47,412 nucleotides of DNA, from contig JAHEDQ010000008.1 in assembly GCA_024641125.1 (NCBI GenBank), forward strand, positions 1 through 47,412, given 5' to 3'. The position numbers and the translations under genes were made by a program. This DNA is from Candidatus Competibacteraceae bacterium. Lineage in GTDB: Bacteria > Pseudomonadota > Gammaproteobacteria > Competibacterales > JAHEDQ01. This document shows positions 26,022 through 35,003 of the stretch, in pieces; position 1 is the first letter of the stretch; every line of letters starts with the position of its first letter. The notes below the pieces were generated by a model that saw only the letters and a list, made by a program, of their open reading frames with translations, had not been told where the DNA came from and did no database searches.

Positions 26022-28659
26022 GGTCCGAATGACAGCGTTGCTCAAACTCCGGTTCTATGGTCGCAACGCGCTCCATCGCCGGTGACAGGCCCTCAGCCTT
26101 GCTGGGCCCGGCGAGGACTCCGGCCACCGCCAAACCCAGGGCGGCGAAATGGGGAAGGGCCAGCGCCAACAACAATCCGCTCCAGAGCAGCGCATCGATT
26201 CCACCCGGCGGCATCAAGTGCCGGGTGGCGGCCGCGCAGGAGACCAGCGCCATGGCAAGCAGCAGTTCCGCGCGGACGCCTCTCAGGGCTGCCGCCATGC
26301 CGTGGGGCCGGGTATGCTTGGGTGTGCGCACAAAGGGCATGTCGGTTCGAACGCAGGCGCTCAGCACCGCCCGGCCCACGGTAAAGGTCAGCGCCAGGCC
26401 GGCCAAGGTGCCCAACAAAGCGCGATCCAAACCCACCCTGTTACAGCTAAGCTGCAGATCCAGCGCCTTCAGCAGTCGCAAGATGAACAGGGTCAGGGGC
26501 GGCACGGTCCACAAGGCCGATGGGACCGTCAGGTGGGTGGGATACATGAGCATCAGAATCGACCAGCCTATGGCCAGCAGGCTGACGATGAGGTTGAGCC
26601 CATCGGCCAGCCAGGGTAACCATCCGGCAGCGTAGTGATAACGTTGTCCCCATGTCAGCCGGGCGCGGGTCCGACCCAGCAACAGTCCGGCGTGGGCGCG
26701 CATGATCTGCATCGCGCCGAATGCCCATCGAAACCGCTGCGCCGCGTAATCGGCGAACCGATCCGGCGACACGCCCTGTCCAAAGCGTTCATTGAGGTAT
26801 ACGGACTGATGTCCGGCGGCGAGGATGCGTAAACCCAGCTCCGCATCTTCGGTAATCGTCCACTCGGCCCAACCATCAACCGCCTCCAGGACTTCCCGCC
26901 GCACCAGGCTCATGGTGCCGTGCTGAATGATGGCATTTCGCTCGTTGCGGGTGACCATGCCGGCCGCAAAAAAGGTCGCGTACTCCGCAGTGCAGGCCGA
27001 CTTGAACAGGCTTTGGTGACCATCGCGATAATCCTGAGGCCCTTGCACCAAAGCCACTGCGGGATCCCTGAAGCAACCAACCACGGCCCGCAGCCAGTCC
27101 GGCCTGACCTGGTAGTCGCTGTCCAACACTGCGACCAGCCGGGCCTCCGCCGCGGTATTCCGCAGTGCCAGATTGAGCGCGCCCGCCTTATAGCCGGTGA
27201 GACCCTCCACATGCAGAAATCGAAAGCGGGGCCCAAGAGCACGGCACACCCCCTCGACCGGCCGCCATCGGGCTTGATCCGGCGTGTTGTTGTCGACCAC
27301 GATCACCTCGTAGTTCGGGTAATCCAGCTGGGCCAGCGTCCTCAGGGTATCCACCAACAACTCGGGCGGCTCGTTGTAGGCCGGGACATGAATGGACACC
27401 ATGGGAAAATCGTTGCCCGGGTCCGGGCCAGCCTGAACCGGGGGCTGCAGACGGCGCCGCGCTCCCCAGCGCGACTCCACCCATTCGTGTAATTCCACCA
27501 GCATCACCACAATAAGGGCGCAGGCAGCAAAACCCTGGATGGCGGCGGAAACCCGGACGCTGGCAACCGAATACCGGCCGGCATGATCGTACAATGCCCA
27601 GAACAGGGCATTGCCGAGAACGATTGAGGGCAGTGCCAGCCAAAGCCGCCCGATCGGTTTCAATCCCGATCCGTCCAGGGTCAGCAATAAAAATAGAAGG
27701 CCCGCTGTCAGAGCCGAAAGTACTGCCAGCATCAGGTAGGTGAGCAGATCACGCAGGCTGCCGGCGACCGCCATTCTCGGCTGCCGGTCCGTATCGAACA
27801 GCCCCCAATAGGCACCGACCTCACCCTCGATGGATATTTTCCAGGGTTGGTCGAAAGCCTCCATCAGGAAGTACTCGACCCCGCGCCGCTCTGCCTCGAC
27901 CAGAAACTGGCGAACAAACAGGGTCTGATTGCGAGGCGATGCGATGGCACCACCCCGGCTTGGACCTCGACTGGGCCACCCTACTTCACCAATGAGCACG
28001 TCTTTGCCCGGAAACCGCTCTCTGACCTGCCTCAAACGCTGAAACAGATAATCCACGGCTTCCGACACCGGCACGCCCTCCCAATAGGGCAGCATATGCA
28101 CCGTCATGAGGTCGACATGTTCGGCCAGCTCGGGGAACTGCAGCCACACATGCCAGGGCTCGGCGGTGGTAACCGGCAGGTCAGTAGTAGCCCGAACCGC
28201 ATCCAGGTGTCCGACGAGTTCCGCCAGGGTGACCCGCTGGCGCAGCAGGGATTCATTTCCGACCACGAGGCGATTCACATTGGGGGACACCTCGGCAAGC
28301 GCCACCAGTCTGGCGCGCTCTACGCGATCGGCCGACCGATCGCCCGACAACCACGCACCTAGGGTCACTCGTAACCCACGCGCATGTGCCAGCCTCGGAA
28401 CCTGCGCCAGGCCGGCCGCCACGCTGTAGGTGCGCAGCGTGTCGGTTTGTCCTGCCAGTAACGCCAGATCCGATTCAATGGTGGCGGCGGACGCCACCGG
28501 GCCCCGCTCTGCTTCAAATACTACCCGGGACGGGGAATACGCATAGCCCTTTACCCCCGGGCCACTGACGGGCGGAACCAAGGGCAGCGCGGACAGCGCC
28601 CAGAAAACGGCGCTGAACAGAACCATGCCGGCAAACGGTTGGAGACGGGTCTTGTACAT
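26005..28659 (-). CDS. GH17-GT2 fusion, NdvB-like membrane beta-glucan synthase
   Basis: This 884-residue protein joins two enzymes. After an N-terminal membrane anchor, residues about 35-300 form a GH17 (beta-1,3-glucanase/transglycosylase) domain with acid/base Glu136 in VVGNESLL and nucleophile Glu225 in LIGEVGWPS. After further membrane helices, a GT2 domain starts near residue 425 (VSIHVPAYNEP). It carries VLDSDYQ, TITEDAELGLR and QRFRWAFGAMQ, the D, DxD, TED and QxxRW motifs of processive synthases. Several C-terminal helices follow. This architecture matches NdvB-type enzymes that make and cyclise or branch beta-(1,3)/(1,6) periplasmic glucans. The FkbM gene overlaps its 3' end. Confidence 0.9.
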   Translation of the reverse strand: MYKTRLQPFAGMVLFSAVFWALSALPLVPPVSGPGVKGYAYSPSRVVFEAERGPVASAATIESDLALLAGQTDTLRTYSVAAGLAQVPRLAHARGLRVTLGAWLSGDRSADRVERARLVALAEVSPNVNRLVVGNESLLRQRVTLAELVGHLDAVRATTDLPVTTAEPWHVWLQFPELAEHVDLMTVHMLPYWEGVPVSEAVDYLFQRLRQVRERFPGKDVLIGEVGWPSRGPSRGGAIASPRNQTLFVRQFLVEAERRGVEYFLMEAFDQPWKISIEGEVGAYWGLFDTDRQPRMAVAGSLRDLLTYLMLAVLSALTAGLLFLLLTLDGSGLKPIGRLWLALPSIVLGNALFWALYDHAGRYSVASVRVSAAIQGFAACALIVVMLVELHEWVESRWGARRRLQPPVQAGPDPGNDFPMVSIHVPAYNEPPELLVDTLRTLAQLDYPNYEVIVVDNNTPDQARWRPVEGVCRALGPRFRFLHVEGLTGYKAGALNLALRNTAAEARLVAVLDSDYQVRPDWLRAVVGCFRDPAVALVQGPQDYRDGHQSLFKSACTAEYATFFAAGMVTRNERNAIIQHGTMSLVRREVLEAVDGWAEWTITEDAELGLRILAAGHQSVYLNERFGQGVSPDRFADYAAQRFRWAFGAMQIMRAHAGLLLGRTRARLTWGQRYHYAAGWLPWLADGLNLIVSLLAIGWSILMLMYPTHLTVPSALWTVPPLTLFILRLLKALDLQLSCNRVGLDRALLGTLAGLALTFTVGRAVLSACVRTDMPFVRTPKHTRPHGMAAALRGVRAELLLAMALVSCAAATRHLMPPGGIDALLWSGLLLALALPHFAALGLAVAGVLAGPSKAEGLSPAMERVATIEPEFEQRCHSDHARSE

Positions 28660-28850
28660 ATCAGCATTGAATCAGCCAAGCCCTTTGCAAAGGATGGCTA
28701 TTGGCACCGTTTGCGCCCGAGGCCAAGCGCGAGCGTTACAATGTATTGCGACAGCGCAGCGCCGCAAAGATTGCGCACCCGAGCCGACAACCACCCCGGT
28801 ATCACCAGAATACGCGGTAGGTGTTTCGACCGGACTGAACCCGAACCCCG

Positions 28851-29303
28851 CTACCGCCCGTCATGGGCCGCTAAAAGCGATTTCCAGCTGTGCTGGACGA
28901 TCCCGAACAAAAAGGCCGTCGACCAACCAACGAGCAGGATTCCATTCAGCGCCTCGACACCACTCAAAATACGCCATTCGCCCACCGGTAAAGTGACGTC
29001 ACCATAACCAAGAGTGGTGAACGTCACCGCGGAAAAATAGACCGCTTTCTCCCAGGTATCCAAGGTAGTTACCGGCACCAACACCAGGTAGGTCGCTGCC
29101 CATAGCATGATCTCCACGAGATGGAGCAGCATCAGGAAGACGGCACTCCATATCAGCGCCAGCATAGACCCGAGGCGTTTGAAATACGCACCGGCAGTAT
29201 AGCGACGCACCACAAAGCGCAGCCAGTAGTTGGTGCCCAACCCATGAATAATCACCGTCACCGAGACCAGTACCGCGGCAACCAAAAACATTTCGAGCGT
29301 CAT
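28851..29303 (-). CDS. Two-TM potassium-channel-like protein
   Basis: The 150-residue membrane protein ends with the pore module of the ion-channel-2 type. An outer helix is followed by the pore loop TTLGYGDVTLP, whose GYGD is the K+ selectivity filter, and then an inner helix (ALNGILLVGWSTAFLFGI). Two more hydrophobic segments precede it (MFLVAAVLVSVTVIIHGL; SAVFLMLLHLVEIMLWAA). No cytosolic RCK or cyclic-nucleotide domain is present. It is upstream of nothing on its own strand for about 190 bp (28660-28850), a stretch in which I see no gene. Confidence 0.88.
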   Translation of the reverse strand: MTLEMFLVAAVLVSVTVIIHGLGTNYWLRFVVRRYTAGAYFKRLGSMLALIWSAVFLMLLHLVEIMLWAATYLVLVPVTTLDTWEKAVYFSAVTFTTLGYGDVTLPVGEWRILSGVEALNGILLVGWSTAFLFGIVQHSWKSLLAAHDGR

Positions 29304-29504
29304 TCGGTGAACACCTGCCAGCCCCTGCGCACGCCGGAAGTCTATCCGATCACTGCCCGGAAGACAGGCGGACTCAACTCATGATGAAACGGCCGCGCCG
29401 GCGCCCGATACTCAGACCACCCACCTTATATGCAGGCACTTGCGAACCCGAACGCGGTTCAAATAAGTTATTGAAACAAACCCCAGTAAAATCCACGATA
29501 AGCT

Positions 29505-30056
29505 ATGAACAGCCAAACAAACGCTTTCGCTGCGGCCTTGCTTGCGGCACTGACACTGGTCGCGCATTCGGCGGCCCATGCCTGTAGCGAACGCAGGCCG
29601 ACGCCCCAGACCGGCCCGGGGCCCCATGACTTTACCACCGCGCCGAGCGAATCAAAGCTCTGGCACGAGGGTGACGGCGGCGAACCCCTGTTTCTGCGCG
29701 CCCGGGTTCTCAACACCTGCGGCGAGCCGATCGCAGGCGCACGGGTCCGAGTGCTCCATGCCAACGAGCATGGCGAGCACGACCCCAATCGCTGGCGCAC
29801 TCACCTGGAGACCAATGTCGAGGGCGCTTTCGAGGTGATCACGGTCTTGCCCGGCTACACCGGAGGACTCCCGCGACATATCCACTTCGTGATCACCCAC
29901 CCCGATCACACCGAGCTCGTCACTCGCCTGTTCTTCAAGAACGACCCGGCGAGCGACTACGAGACAGAGGATCTGACAATGGTGCTCGAGGAGATTCGGC
30001 GCGGTGATGGAACGGCATGGGCCGCGGGGTACGAGTTCGTTTTACCCCCTGGATAG
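29505..30056 (+). CDS. Secreted intradiol-ring-cleavage dioxygenase-like protein
   Basis: The 183-residue protein has a signal peptide (to about AAHA-CS) and a beta-sandwich resembling the catalytic domain of protocatechuate/catechol intradiol dioxygenases. Landmarks are LRARVLNTCGEPIAGARVRV, then TNVEGAFEVITVLPGY, and LPRHIHFVITHPDH. Of the four iron ligands, Tyr118 and His125/His127 are plausible. The first Tyr of the usual G-x-Y position is not there, with Glu91-His92 instead. It lacks the helical dimerisation domain of cytosolic enzymes. Activity is therefore uncertain; it may act on extracellular aromatics or be a non-catalytic relative. No aromatic-degradation genes lie nearby. Confidence 0.72.
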   Translation: MNSQTNAFAAALLAALTLVAHSAAHACSERRPTPQTGPGPHDFTTAPSESKLWHEGDGGEPLFLRARVLNTCGEPIAGARVRVLHANEHGEHDPNRWRTHLETNVEGAFEVITVLPGYTGGLPRHIHFVITHPDHTELVTRLFFKNDPASDYETEDLTMVLEEIRRGDGTAWAAGYEFVLPPG

Positions 30057-30293
30057 TCTGAGCGCAGAACTTGCATGCTCTGCGAGTGATCAGCTCGATA
30101 GGTCGACAGAATCACCGCAGGAAAGGCATCGACAATCGGTCAGTGCGTCCGCCGGCAAAGAGTTGCGGATCAAGTCGGGCTCTGATGCATTGACCCCAGT
30201 CTGCGCCGTGTAAGCGCCTCCGGGTTGAGGTCGCCATCGGCAGTTTGCTGTCTTGGATATTTGTGTTTGGAAATAGTCGCTCAGCCTCGCCCC

Positions 30294-33200
30294 ATGTGCC
30301 CATTCAGGCGGTTTCCGGCTCCTCTGTACCTGGTCATGATGCTGTTGGCGCAGCTTGTGTGCCACCAAGTCGCGGCGCAGACCGACTTCGATCCAGTCGA
30401 AGCCAATGAAAATATAATCGAATCCGGCAAAGCATCGGTCGAAGCGGATGCAACCCTGTCGGAGGAATTGAAGACCTGGGCACTCGATTTCTACACCCGC
30501 GCCGCCGCCGAGTTGGAAGAGGCACAAAACAGCGAAGCTGCGCTGGCGCGGCTCAAGGCCCGGGTCGCGACGGGTCCGGGACGCATAGCCGAACTGCGCG
30601 CCGCGCTCGACGAAACCGTCTCAGCCCCCCCCATGGAATTGGCCGCCGACACGACGCAAGCCTCGCTTGAGCAGTTGAAGGCCAAACTGGCGGCGGATTT
30701 GGACTCGGCACGCGCCGCGCTGCGAGAGCAGGCGGAGGTGCTGACAGCGCTTTCAACGAGTGGGGAAAGCGCAAGCCGGGATCTGGCCGAGGACGAACGA
30801 CAGCTGAGGGCTTTACTCCGGGAGGAACGGGCCACGCCCGCACGCGATGAACCAGACATCGTCGGAGAGGCCCGTCAAAGCTTCATAGCAGCTCGAACCC
30901 GGGCTTTGCAGGCAGAGGCCGGGGTCATCCGGACCGCGCTGGTCAACCAGGAACTGTTGCTGGAAATAGCGACGCTGGAACGCGACCTTTCCGAACGGCA
31001 AGTCAGTCAACTGGAAAGCGCCCTGGGCCGCCTGGAAAACCGGTTGCGCTCTCGGCGTACGGTGGAACTGGAACGTGCCCGCGAACAAGCAGAGGCGACC
31101 CGGGCATTGACGGCCGCCCTGCCGCCGGCCATCGCCACGGTCGCCGAGGAAAATGCCCAACTGCAGCTGGAAGTGCAGGAAACCACTCTCAAACGAGACG
31201 CCACGGCACAACGTTTGCGGGACATGGAAGGGCAACTCCGGACCGTCGCAACGGAATTGACCGGCAACCAGGCACGGATTGCGGCCACCGGCGGCACCCC
31301 GGCCGTGGGCAGATTGTTGCGCAGACAGCTCAAGGCGCTGCCCACCACGAGAGACTATCGTCGAGAGTCCGCAGACCGGCAGAACGAGCTGAACCGGATT
31401 ACCGATCGGCGGATTGACCTTGAAGATCAAAGAGGCGTGCTGAACGCGCTGGATGCGGAGGCAGAGCGGCGACTGGCTTCTATCGATAACGAACTCGATG
31501 CAGAGGATACAGCGTCGCTCCGTACCCTGACCCTGGATCTGCTGGGCGACCAGCGTCAGATTGTGGCCGAACTGGAGCAGGCATACCAAGGCTACGCCAA
31601 CGAGCTGTATGCGGTGCAGGCGACGGCAGGCCAGCTCGGTGCCGAAGTCGACGAAGCGACCCAATTCATCAAGGAGCAGCTTTTCCGAATTCGCAGCGTG
31701 CCGCCGTTTTCGTTGCCTGACTTTGAGCATCTTTCCGACGCCGCCACCTGGATGCTCGCGCCGGGCAATTGGTCGCGGGTTCCCAGGGATTGGGTAACGT
31801 CGGTTCTCGAAAACCCCCCGCTGTCGGTGTTAGCAATGATTTCGGTCGGCATCGCGTTCTTTGTGCGCTGGCGTGCACCCGCCGCATTCAGGCGGTTTGC
31901 GGGACAGGTGCGACACTTGCGAAGCGATTCGATCAAATACACCCTCGGCACAGTCGTCTACACCGTGGTCGCCGCGTCCGCCTGGCCGCTTGTCCTGCTC
32001 TCGGTTGGCTGGAGCCTACGGGAGTCCGCCTATAGCGCGCCCTTCAGCATCCACGTGGGCACGGCTCTGTCGTACACCGCTGCGTGGATGCTGATGCTCA
32101 ATCTGTATCGATGGAAGAACCTCCCGAACGGGTTGGCCGTGGCCCATTTTGGGCACACCCAGGCGGCCGCCGACTACGTGCTCAGGGACTTGCGCTGGCT
32201 TAGCCGTTTCGTGCTGCCACTGGCTTTCATTGTTTCAATAACCATCCAGGCTGACGAAAAAGCGCTTCTCCTTGCACTGAGTCGCCCGGGCTATGTCATC
32301 GCCATGATCGCGTTCAGCTATTTCTTCTGGCATGAATTCAGGAGCGAGAACCCGCTACTCGATTCGGTTCGCAAAACGGGGCCTGAGACTGTATTCGTAC
32401 GGTTGATGTTCTTGTGGAGACCACTTCTGGTGTTGACTCCGCTCGGTTTGGCGGCCGCCTCACTGCTTGGCTATCTCCAAACCGCCAGCCAGCTTGCGGA
32501 GTTGATGTTGTTGACGATGCTCATTCTGTTCGCACTGTTACTGCTGCGCGATGTGCTTCTACGCTGGTTCTACACGTCGGAACGACGCCTTCGCCTGGAA
32601 GCGGCGATACAGCAACGAGAAGAAGCGCGTGCCGAGCGCGAGCGTGCCGGCGAATCGGAGCTTGAGTTCCCCGAGGTCGAACTGCCGGAAGTGGACTACA
32701 AGTCCCTGGGCGAACAGGGTCGCACCATCGTCCGGGCCACCATCGGCGTGGCCGCCGTGGTCAGTCTTGTTGCGGTATGGGGCGAACTGCTGCCGTTCCT
32801 GGGTTTTCTCGAAGAGATCGAACTGCCTTACACCCGTCTGGCCCTGGTGGACGGCATTCAGGCGCACCTGCCGGTCACCCTGGCGGACCTCTGCATCGGG
32901 CTGATCGTCATACTGGCGACGATTTTCGCGTCCAAGAACCTGTCCGGGCTGCTGGAATTCACTGTACTCACTCGAACCAACGTGGACCGGGGCGGACGCT
33001 ACGCTATCGTCACCCTATGTCAATACGGGATCTTGATCATCGGCTTCATCATCGCCTTCTCCACCATCGGCATGCAGTGGTCCAAACTGCAATGGCTGGT
33101 GGCCGCCTTGGGCGTGGGGCTCGGATTCGGCTTACAGGAGATCGTGGCCAACTTCGTATCAGGGATCATCCTGCTGTTGGAGCGCCCGATTCGCGTTGGC

Positions 33201-33701
33201 GATACCGTGTCCGTGGGCGATCAAGGCGGCATCGTGGCCCGTATCCAGATACGGGCCACCACCATCATTACCTGGGAACAAAAGGAACTGCTGGTACCCA
33301 ACAAGGAATTTGTGACCGGTCGCGTGCTGAACTGGACACTGAGCGGTCAAACCAACCGAATCCTGATCAATATTGGGATTGCCTACGGCGCCGACGTGCG
33401 CAAAGCGATGGAACTGGTGCAGCAGGCCGCCAGGGAAAACACTTATGTCCTTGCCGACCCCAGCCCCATCGTGACCTTCGAAGCGTTCGGCGACAATGCG
33501 CTCAGCGTTTATCTGCGCGCCTACACCGATTCCCTGGAGCGGCGTTTGATCACCATGACCGAACTGCATCACGCCATTTACGACAAACTCAACGCAGCCA
33601 ATATTTCGATCGCCTTCCCCCAGCGCGATGTACATCTCGATGTCAAGGAACCCTTGCCCGTCCGCATTCACGGGGCGGGTTCGGAAGGCAGCGCGGGTTG
33701 A
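30294..33701 (+). CDS. mscK: MscK/KefA-type mechanosensitive channel
   Basis: The ATG giving MCPFRRFPAPLYLVMMLLAQ starts a signal sequence (cleavage near VAA-QT); the ORF-track start is an upstream TTG. Residues about 30-470 are a long periplasmic coiled coil, Glu/Arg/Leu-rich. About ten membrane helices follow, then the MscS core with the TM3-like helix LQWLVAALGVGLGFGLQEIV. The beta domain is IRVGDTVSVGDQGGIVARIQIRATTI with PNKEFV. At about 1135 residues it is the size of MscK. These channels open under membrane tension; MscK also responds to ionic conditions. No RBS is obvious. It converges on the outer-membrane protein gene. The gap 30057-30293 shows no gene. Confidence 0.92.
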   Translation: MCPFRRFPAPLYLVMMLLAQLVCHQVAAQTDFDPVEANENIIESGKASVEADATLSEELKTWALDFYTRAAAELEEAQNSEAALARLKARVATGPGRIAELRAALDETVSAPPMELAADTTQASLEQLKAKLAADLDSARAALREQAEVLTALSTSGESASRDLAEDERQLRALLREERATPARDEPDIVGEARQSFIAARTRALQAEAGVIRTALVNQELLLEIATLERDLSERQVSQLESALGRLENRLRSRRTVELERAREQAEATRALTAALPPAIATVAEENAQLQLEVQETTLKRDATAQRLRDMEGQLRTVATELTGNQARIAATGGTPAVGRLLRRQLKALPTTRDYRRESADRQNELNRITDRRIDLEDQRGVLNALDAEAERRLASIDNELDAEDTASLRTLTLDLLGDQRQIVAELEQAYQGYANELYAVQATAGQLGAEVDEATQFIKEQLFRIRSVPPFSLPDFEHLSDAATWMLAPGNWSRVPRDWVTSVLENPPLSVLAMISVGIAFFVRWRAPAAFRRFAGQVRHLRSDSIKYTLGTVVYTVVAASAWPLVLLSVGWSLRESAYSAPFSIHVGTALSYTAAWMLMLNLYRWKNLPNGLAVAHFGHTQAAADYVLRDLRWLSRFVLPLAFIVSITIQADEKALLLALSRPGYVIAMIAFSYFFWHEFRSENPLLDSVRKTGPETVFVRLMFLWRPLLVLTPLGLAAASLLGYLQTASQLAELMLLTMLILFALLLLRDVLLRWFYTSERRLRLEAAIQQREEARAERERAGESELEFPEVELPEVDYKSLGEQGRTIVRATIGVAAVVSLVAVWGELLPFLGFLEEIELPYTRLALVDGIQAHLPVTLADLCIGLIVILATIFASKNLSGLLEFTVLTRTNVDRGGRYAIVTLCQYGILIIGFIIAFSTIGMQWSKLQWLVAALGVGLGFGLQEIVANFVSGIILLLERPIRVGDTVSVGDQGGIVARIQIRATTIITWEQKELLVPNKEFVTGRVLNWTLSGQTNRILINIGIAYGADVRKAMELVQQAARENTYVLADPSPIVTFEAFGDNALSVYLRAYTDSLERRLITMTELHHAIYDKLNAANISIAFPQRDVHLDVKEPLPVRIHGAGSEGSAG

Positions 33702-33735
33702 TCGAAACCTGATCAGTTGAAGGGCATCAACCGAT

Positions 33736-34560
33736 CTACTTGGGAAACAGAAACTGCAACTGCAGCCTGAGCTGCCAGTCCGCTCCGTACTCCGGCTTCG
33801 CGACATTGTAGAACGCCTGAGCCTGCGCGTTGACCGGTTGCTTGCCGATTTTGAACACCCTGCCGCCACCGCCGCCCACCGGCACGGTCCACTTGTCGCC
33901 GCTGTCGGCTTTCCAGTTGGCGGACATGATGGGCGCCGAAGTCAGGTACCAGCCGCCACTTTTCGGGATGTTGTAGTTGATAAAATACTGCCAGGTAAAC
34001 AGGTTGATATCCTGGTCCCCCGAGCCGCCCACTGACCAGACATTGCTGACCAAAGAACCAACGACCCAATTCCCCGGCATGGTGAGGACCACAGCGGAGG
34101 CCCCGAGGCCCCATTTGTCGGACCCAAGCCGATCATCCGTCGCCGTTGGGAGCAGCGCCACGGGCCCCACACCCCAGGTCCACTTGCCAGAGTTTTTGGG
34201 TGAGAGGAACGCGGTGAAGGTGGTGTCACCGAGACCGTTTTTTCGATCCTGACCAGGCAGCATACCGGGCTGCGATACCACCGGGAGAATGGTGCGGGTG
34301 ATAACATTCCAGTTCTTGCCAAGAGAAAACGGCAGCACCGGCTGGATATTCAGGGTGTTCTGCGTTTTGTTCCCGGGTCCGACGTTGAAGTCCGTATTGT
34401 TCTGGAACGGCAGGCTGATCAAATCGGCAACCGGATTCTGCGAAGCCTTGGCCAGATCGGTGTTACTGTTTTCCGCGGCAACGCTCGCCGACCCGACCGA
34501 AGCGCTCAGCAGCAGGCAGGCTGCCGCTGTTTTCAAACCGATACACTTGTGCGATTTCAT
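33736..34560 (-). CDS. Outer-membrane protein, 'transporter/neuromedin U' family, paralogue 1
   Basis: The 274-residue protein has a signal peptide (ASVAA-EN) and a beta-barrel pattern ending in LQFLFPK. Shared signatures with the second copy at 36729-37583 are SQNPVADLISLPFQNN, LNIQPVLPF, LPTATDDRLGSDKWG and the final FLFP. This family is related to phenol/meta-cleavage 'MetA-pathway' porin-like proteins and is usually annotated only as transporter or neuromedin U. AAAAGGAAAG gives a ribosome site 5-8 nt from the ATG. A perfect palindrome lies just upstream. Substrate is unknown. Confidence 0.8.
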   Translation of the reverse strand: MKSHKCIGLKTAAACLLLSASVGSASVAAENSNTDLAKASQNPVADLISLPFQNNTDFNVGPGNKTQNTLNIQPVLPFSLGKNWNVITRTILPVVSQPGMLPGQDRKNGLGDTTFTAFLSPKNSGKWTWGVGPVALLPTATDDRLGSDKWGLGASAVVLTMPGNWVVGSLVSNVWSVGGSGDQDINLFTWQYFINYNIPKSGGWYLTSAPIMSANWKADSGDKWTVPVGGGGGRVFKIGKQPVNAQAQAFYNVAKPEYGADWQLRLQLQFLFPK

Positions 34561-34580
34561 CAGGCCTTTCCTTTTGAATG

Positions 34581-34600
34581 CGAATGCGGGTCCGCATTCG
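34581..34600. promoter_or_regulatory. Perfect 20-bp palindrome upstream of outer-membrane paralogue 1
   Basis: CGAATGCGG-GT-CCGCATTCG has 9-bp arms around a 2-bp centre and lies 20 bp before the start codon, just upstream of the ribosome site on the minus strand. It could be an operator for a dimeric regulator or a 5'-UTR hairpin. Confidence 0.45.
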
Positions 34601-35003
34601 ACTGCACTGCTTTACAAATTCGCTCTCGCCGAGCCGACAGATTCATGTTGAAGGTCGTGTCGAGGGAAGCTTAAGCCATGACCCAGGCGCTGTCTTAGCT
34701 GCAGTTCAGTTTTCCCGGGTCGCGCGGGAACCAACAGATGAGCCCGGCGGAAGCAGTGCCGATGGCCACGGCGTCGCTCAGGGTTGGCCGGTGATCATCC
34801 GACGCCTGCTGAATCGGCTTATTACACTTTCCGAATGCATTGGTTTCGCTGGGACGATGGGTTTGATCTCATTGTCCGCCAGGTCGATCAACTCCACCCT
34901 TGGCGTCGCCGACGCCGTGGGCAGCGGGCACACCCTGAGGTTGTTGCGGAGTTTTTTGCGATGCGCGCGGCATTGTGCGATTTGCTGCCGGGAGATGAAT
35001 GGC
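34601..35003. other. Intergenic region between outer-membrane paralogue 1 and the SHMT-like gene
   Basis: No convincing gene is present. The minus ORF 34778-35101 runs into the SHMT-like gene in another frame. The internal stretch translating as VELIDLADNEIKPIVPAKP is weakly protein-like and could be a remnant, but nothing recognisable was found. The promoter of the leftward outer-membrane gene should lie at the left end. Confidence 0.35.
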
